Assembly: GCF_029962835.1 (NCBI RefSeq)
Contig: NC_080582.1
Coordinates: 76,814,177-76,878,176, forward strand
DNA length: 64,000 bases
Source of the DNA: Magnolia sinica
Lineage: Eukaryota; Streptophyta; Magnoliopsida; Magnoliales; Magnoliaceae
Direction: 5' to 3'
The position numbers were made by a program, and so were the translations under genes. Positions 61,501-64,000 of this stretch are shown here, one piece after another. Under the pieces are notes generated by a model. The model searched no databases. It was not told where the DNA came from and saw only the letters and a list, made by a program, of their open reading frames with translations. The first letter of the stretch is position 1. The number at the start of each line of letters is the position of its first letter.

Positions 61501-62762
61501 TAGCATCAATCACTTGCAAGTGTTGCTAATGAGGCACTCTATTCATGCTTCTTGAAGGGTTCGTGATATAATGGAAAGGGATTCGATGAAAGATCCTGCA
61601 ACTGAACCAACAGCTTTACTAGCCAAAATTCTAGTTGATCAGGTCAATTTCTTTTCTTGAGCATGGAATTATAAAGTTTTCAATTGCCAAATGAAATTCT
61701 TGAAAGATGAATGGAAGAGGTACAATTTCTAAAATATTTTTGACTGATGATTTTTTGATGCTGATAGCATTCAGGTGGACCGGAAATTGGTGAAACAGAC
61801 AGTAATGACATCTGTGTATGGTGTTACCTATGTTGGTGCTCGTGAGCAGATTAAAAGAAGATTGGAGGAGAAGGGCAACATTACTGATGATAGATTGCTG
61901 TTTAGAGCATCTTGCTATGCTGCTAAAGTAACTAATATTTCCCTATAATCGTGAAGCAATTCTATGTAGTGAATTTCACATTGGTGTTGTTAGTTATGTG
62001 AGAAGACCCTTTTTTCCCTTCCCTTTTTTTTTTTTTTTTTTTTTTGACATAGGTAACATTGACTGCCTTAGGGGAGATGTTCCAGGCTGCACGTGGTATT
62101 ATGAAATGGCTTGGTGATTGTGCAAAGGTCTATTCGCTTACCACAACTTTTTCAGCCATTGAATACTATTGATCCATCTGGCTAAAACCTTAAAACTAGT
62201 AACTCAATAATCTTGAAGGTTTTGTTACAGTAATTAATCTATTTTGAAATGGAGTTTCTTATCATGATCAACTTAATAGATTTTAAATAGTGGGTAACCT
62301 ACACATACCTTTACATGCAGCAGTAGTAACTGGCTAGTCTGTAGGGCATCTGAGTGGTGGATGAGGTGCCACTCACCATGAAGATGTATGTGAAAATAGG
62401 ATGATTCACTATTCAGGCGGCCTACACTATTACATTGATGTGGACCATTGTCAAGTTTCATTAAGTTTCTTTGAACTGTCCACTCTTTCATAAAGGGGTG
62501 GGAAACCTGATGAGTGGCCCATCCTGGATTTTGGGTTCATCATCATGGTGGGCCACCGTATGCACCACTCAGATGTACCTCAGATTTATTGTGTTGGCGT
62601 GATTCCTGTGTGTGTGGGGCTAGTAACTTCTTGAAATAGTCCATGGTTTATGATTTTTTGGAACTTCAACAGGTGATTGCTTCAGAAAATCAACCTGTGA
62701 GATGGACGACTCCTCTTGGGCTCCCAGTTGTGCAGCCTTACAGGAAGTCTGAAAGACATCTT
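37065..62762 (+). CDS. RPOT3: Plastid T7-type RNA polymerase RpoTp (15 exons, 3' end outside window)
   Basis: Nuclear-encoded single-subunit RNA polymerase that transcribes plastid housekeeping genes. Exons: 37065-37559, 38729-38938, 39400-39533, 39610-39679, 40019-40077, 41166-41283, 51127-51240, 51573-51704, 52189-52605, 60179-60229, 60453-60523, 61558-61642, 61775-61927, 62053-62127, 62673-62762. All junctions are GT-AG and join in frame, giving 758 codons. The residues match Arabidopsis RpoTp (about 990 aa, from memory) more closely than RpoTm, for example [26 protein letters not shown] and [20 protein letters not shown]. Motif A ([14 protein letters not shown], catalytic Asp equal to T7 D537) is exon 10. 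Motif B (R, K and Y equal to T7 R627, K631, Y639) is exon 13. Motif C and the C-terminus lie beyond 64,000. The start at 37065 is the first in-frame ATG, but the transit peptide is then missing; see the exon 1 entry. Confidence 0.93.
38729..41283 (+). CDS. RPOT3: RpoTp exons 2-6
   Basis: Five short exons continue the N-terminal domain. Exon 2 begins [12 protein letters not shown] and is Lys/Arg-rich. Exon 3 begins LGSRLIELL and ends in [17 protein letters not shown]. Exon 4 contains [16 protein letters not shown], exon 5 [20 protein letters not shown], and exon 6 [19 protein letters not shown]. The Gly codon is split across exons 5/6 and another Gly codon across exons 3/4. The introns are 76 bp to 1.2 kb, apart from the following intron 6. 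Confidence 0.93.
42354..42358. repeat. Left target-site duplication of the gypsy element (CAATG)
   Basis: Identical to 49,684-49,688. The pair fixes the element's ends at 42,359 and 49,683. Confidence 0.85.
42359..43579 (-). repeat. 3' LTR of the gypsy element
   Basis: Plus-strand start TGATGCAGGACATG and end TCTTCATCA. It matches 48,463-49,683 along its whole length with equal size. Short frames inside (for example 42,700-43,134) recur in the other LTR and in the LTR at 63,060, so they are LTR sequence and not genes. Confidence 0.92.
43492..48202 (-). pseudogene. Degenerate gag-pol of the chromovirus
   Basis: In order on the minus strand: gag from a Met at 48,202, with stops and a shift near 47,730; CCHC knuckle [14 protein letters not shown] at about 47,203-47,244; aspartic protease [12 protein letters not shown] near 46,950; reverse transcriptase with [12 protein letters not shown] (about 46,050) and YFDD at about 45,886-45,894; RNase H with [13 protein letters not shown] (about 45,280); integrase with an HHCC finger (about 44,800-44,910) and DDE-core pieces ([26 protein letters not shown]); and a C-terminal chromodomain (about 43,618-43,773, [20 protein letters not shown]). 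At least five frame breaks or stops separate these parts, so it is inactive. The last frame runs about 88 bp into the 3' LTR. Confidence 0.92.
48446..48458 (-). promoter_or_regulatory. tRNA primer-binding site of the gypsy element
   Basis: The minus strand reads TGGTATCAAAGCC a few bases inside the 5' LTR. It is one base from the initiator-tRNA-Met type TGGTATCAGAGC common in plant LTR elements. Confidence 0.8.
48463..49683 (-). repeat. 5' LTR of the gypsy element
   Basis: Partner of 42,359-43,579. Its outer end is TCATTA instead of TCATCA, a terminal C-to-T change confirmed by the position of the TSD. Confidence 0.92.
50159..50407 (-). mobile_element. Solo LTR of the TRIM family
   Basis: 249 bp, starting TGATGCAGGACAATTG and ending TTTCATTA, flanked by the exact 5-bp repeat AACAA (50,154-50,158 and 50,408-50,412). 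It is related to the LTRs at 53,681-54,014 and 54,068-54,404 but lacks their middle third. It has no second LTR and no primer-binding site, as expected after LTR-LTR recombination. Confidence 0.88.
50440..50800. repeat. GCCCAA/GGGCTGA-rich repeat in intron 6
   Basis: It starts in 'ggattggattgggctgtcaa' and ends in 'ggcccaaaggcccaatgggc', with inverted AGCCCGA/TCGGGCT words inside. It resembles non-autonomous hAT-type elements built of short inverted words. I could not fix its ends. A smaller relative lies near 61,350-61,470. Confidence 0.4.
51127..52605 (+). CDS. RPOT3: RpoTp exons 7-9
   Basis: Exon 7 begins [18 protein letters not shown]. Exon 8 contains LPEKPDSED and [19 protein letters not shown]. 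Exon 9, the largest (139 codons), holds the region linking the N-terminal domain to the palm: [58 protein letters not shown] and [20 protein letters not shown], ending HLPVHQ. The next residue of the protein is the catalytic Asp, 7.6 kb away in exon 10. Confidence 0.95.
52650..52990. repeat. Possible inverted-repeat element in intron 9
   Basis: The ends look inverted ('agctccacactcacc' near 52,655 and 'gtgcatgtggagctac' near 52,968), with the inverted words 'gggccacacatg' and 'gtggcccacatg' between. Similar word use occurs in introns 5 (about 40,720-40,960) and 14 (about 62,290-62,640). No TSD found. Confidence 0.35.
53681..54404 (-). mobile_element. Intact TRIM (miniature LTR retrotransposon)
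   Basis: Only 724 bp: LTRs at 53,681-54,014 and 54,068-54,404 around a 53-bp internal region. The exact 5-bp TSD TAACC flanks it (53,676-53,680 and 54,405-54,409). The minus strand has TGGTATCAGAGC at 54,053-54,064, a textbook initiator-tRNA-Met primer-binding site 3 bases from the 5' LTR. The internal region has no room for any gene, so it depends on proteins from another element. Its LTR begins TGATG(C/T)AGGACA, like the neighbouring gypsy LTR. Confidence 0.9.
54690..54850. repeat. 'cgatacgtatcg'-type diverged repeat
   Basis: It contains 'tatcgatatcaacggatgta', 'gggatatgtaaacatatcgg' and 'gaaaatatc' words that recur near 56,250-56,440 and 57,955-58,930. Ends not resolved. Confidence 0.35.
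55737..56246. mobile_element. Tourist/Harbinger-like MITE with nested MITE fragment
   Basis: 510 bp with imperfect inverted ends of about 45 bp (GGGGGCTTTTGGTGC... and ...GCGCCAAACACCCCC) and a 3-bp TSD TAA (55,734-55,736 and 56,247-56,249), typical of PIF/Harbinger MITEs. Inside, about 55,825-56,060 is a shortened copy of the palindromic GTGGGCCC family. Confidence 0.8.
56795..57120. mobile_element. GTAACGGCC-rich element nested in the LINE
   Basis: Dense in GTAACGG/CCGTTAC and TGTAACAGCC words in both orientations, starting 'ctgtaacagtaacggtggct' and ending 'ccctgtaacggccattacgg'. The LINE reading continues on both sides. No coding capacity; family unknown to me. Confidence 0.55.
57955..58930. 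mobile_element. 'gggatatatcg' element nested in the LINE
   Basis: It splits the LINE between SLWRAM and [10 protein letters not shown]. The two ends are roughly inverted ('aatattggtattgcattacg' and 'tattggccaatatcatcaat') and contain 'catgggatatatcg'-type words. The middle holds two similar stretches ('tgatcatttcatcaaacact', 'tgatcatttcatcaaatact'). No gene. Confidence 0.5.
59400..59610 (-). pseudogene. Fragment of a second LINE reverse transcriptase
   Basis: A minus-strand frame reads [14 protein letters not shown], then [15 protein letters not shown] and [12 protein letters not shown]. This matches the plant LINE RT segment around the catalytic FADD box, which here has become FVDG, so it is dead. 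It belongs to a different LINE lineage from the adjoining fragment. Confidence 0.65.
60179..62762 (+). CDS. RPOT3: RpoTp exons 10-15 (polymerase palm and fingers)
   Basis: Exon 10 (17 codons) is motif A with the catalytic Asp as its first codon. Exon 11 begins [20 protein letters not shown]; exon 12 contains [16 protein letters not shown]. Exon 13 is the fingers motif B ([18 protein letters not shown]). Exon 14 contains [20 protein letters not shown] and exon 15 [20 protein letters not shown], ending SERHL at a GT donor. The Arg codon is split across exons 11/12. Intron 15 runs past the window edge. Confidence 0.95.
60740..61060. repeat. Intronic repeat shared with intron 1
   Basis: It shares 'ggagatttttggggcatg', 'aaccattgaccccac' and 'ccccttgaaaga' landmarks with 38,240-38,620. 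Ends not resolved; probably an old transposon present in both introns. Confidence 0.5.
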
Positions 62763-63059
62763 GTAAGTTTCTTAGACCAAAATTCATTATTGACCAATAT
62801 ACCTTCTTTCTGAATACAATAGCTTCTCTCTTTTACTGCCTTTATTTATACCTATCTTCTTTAACTTACAAACCCATAGTTAAGGTGACATTTGGGTGTG
62901 TGTGCCAAGTAGTGGGTGACAGGACTTCTGAACCAACCAGGTGGGATTTGCATTTGGGCTGCGGTGGAAAATGGAACCGGGCTTCCCTTTTCTTGCTCCC
63001 CTCCCCCCCCCCTTATTTATTTTTTTTTTTCCTGCTCCAAATCACAAACAAGTGAGATA

Positions 63060-64000
63060 TGATGCAGGACATGAAAATTAAATATGATATGCAAGATCTT
63101 AGGCGTTAGATTATACTAATTTAGAAACAATCACATAAAATTCCACATCCCACACTAAAGTTCAAACATTCAAGCAAGGAGAATCTGTGCGGGTCCAGGC
63201 CTACACAGGCTAGGGCTGGATTGGTCAAATTATGGACCAAACGATACTCAAAGGGAAGTAAAAATCATCCACACATGCACAACAATCAGTCCCTAATCCA
63301 AGGGATTCACGAATTGCAATTCAGAAAACCTTAGGGTAAGGAAATGGGCAAACGAAGTAGAAATCACGCAATCTAGGTTTAGGGTTATGAAAAACTGGTG
63401 TGAAATGGGAAAATAGGAAGAAAATCTAAACCAAACGACAGCTCCCGCGTGCGGACTGCGGCCCGGGCCTGAAGCACATGTGCTGGGGGCTCGAATCCCA
63501 AAACGGTCTTCTAGGCTCTGGTCGGCCAGGTGGGGGACTACAAACCCTCCAAATCTCGTGGCGATCCGACGTGTGGTCTGGGCGCAGTGCTCCGTCGAAG
63601 TTTCGGCCCTCCTGCAGGGCCAGATTCTGGAAACTGGCTATAGGGAGAAGAACGACTACAAAATAGGCAGATTTGAAGTGAGGATGATTGTAGAATGGGA
63701 GAAATATGGATGATAGAAGATATGGGCGGATTGGGATAGACGTGGCTTCGCACCACGGTAGTTAGCTCTTTGAAAAGGGAGGGCTTTGCACCCACTTGAA
63801 TTTTTCCACAACTCAGAAACTCAAACAGCAGAAAAACACGCAAGAATTGTTATTCAACTTCAATCAATTCAAAAAGCTACAAGGGTGCCTATTTATAATA
63901 AAACCCTATACCCTAAAACTCGCGCCATGTGCACAACCTATTACTTGGCGATGAAGTAAACCAAAATAAAAACTAATCAAAGAAATCTAAAGCGTCCATG
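63060..64000 (-). mobile_element. LTR of a related gypsy element, running off the window
   Basis: It starts TGATGCAGGACATGAAAATT like the LTRs at 42,359 and 48,463 and follows them in order to the window edge, including 'acctattacttggcgatgaa', but is clearly more diverged. It is in RpoTp intron 15, in the same orientation. Whether a full element or a solo LTR cannot be told. Confidence 0.85.

Overview
The window is nuclear DNA from a flowering plant. It contains an interrupted plastid-targeted T7-type RNA polymerase gene with canonical GT-AG introns, a plant LRR receptor gene and many plant transposon families. More than a dozen copies of a palindromic 'GTGGGCCC' MITE, together with TE-bloated introns, make me think of a magnoliid or similar early-diverging angiosperm. 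That placement is an impression, not a demonstration. I see no bacterial genes, CRISPR array, rRNA or free-standing tRNA gene.

Layout. 1-1879 is AT-rich intergenic DNA. 1880-3700 (minus) is a single-exon gene for an LRR receptor ectodomain resembling Arabidopsis At2g24130, but the reading frame ends right after the LRR C-terminal cap and no kinase is visible in the window. 4.4-17.1 kb is a non-coding belt of small transposons: palindromic MITEs, an 8-bp-TSD hAT element, two tRNA-derived SINEs with target duplications, a possible solo LTR and a 2-kb-offset tandem duplication. 17,837-33,712 is the most unusual part. It is a roughly 15.9 kb foldback structure whose ends are inverted repeats, flanked by a near-perfect 9-bp direct repeat. 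Its core is a roughly 5 kb array of a ~20-bp satellite motif in blocks that repeatedly flip orientation, and two ~4 kb LTR-like elements are inserted into it.

37,065-62,762 (plus) carries 15 exons of a single-subunit RNA polymerase most like RpoTp (RPOT3/SCA3, nuclear-encoded plastid RNA polymerase). The last exons, including the second catalytic Asp motif, lie beyond the right edge. Introns 6 and 9 are very large. Intron 6 holds a complete but decayed antisense Ty3/gypsy chromovirus (5-bp TSD CAATG) and a solo LTR of a miniature TRIM family. Intron 9 holds an intact TRIM (TSD TAACC), a Tourist/Harbinger-like MITE and a decayed LINE with two nested insertions. Another LTR of the gypsy family begins in intron 15 and runs off the window.

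In Arabidopsis, as I recall, RPOTp (At2g24120) and the LRR kinase At2g24130 are adjacent, so the two genes here probably form an ancient conserved pair now pushed 33 kb apart by transposons. They are divergently oriented and I see no functional link beyond linkage.
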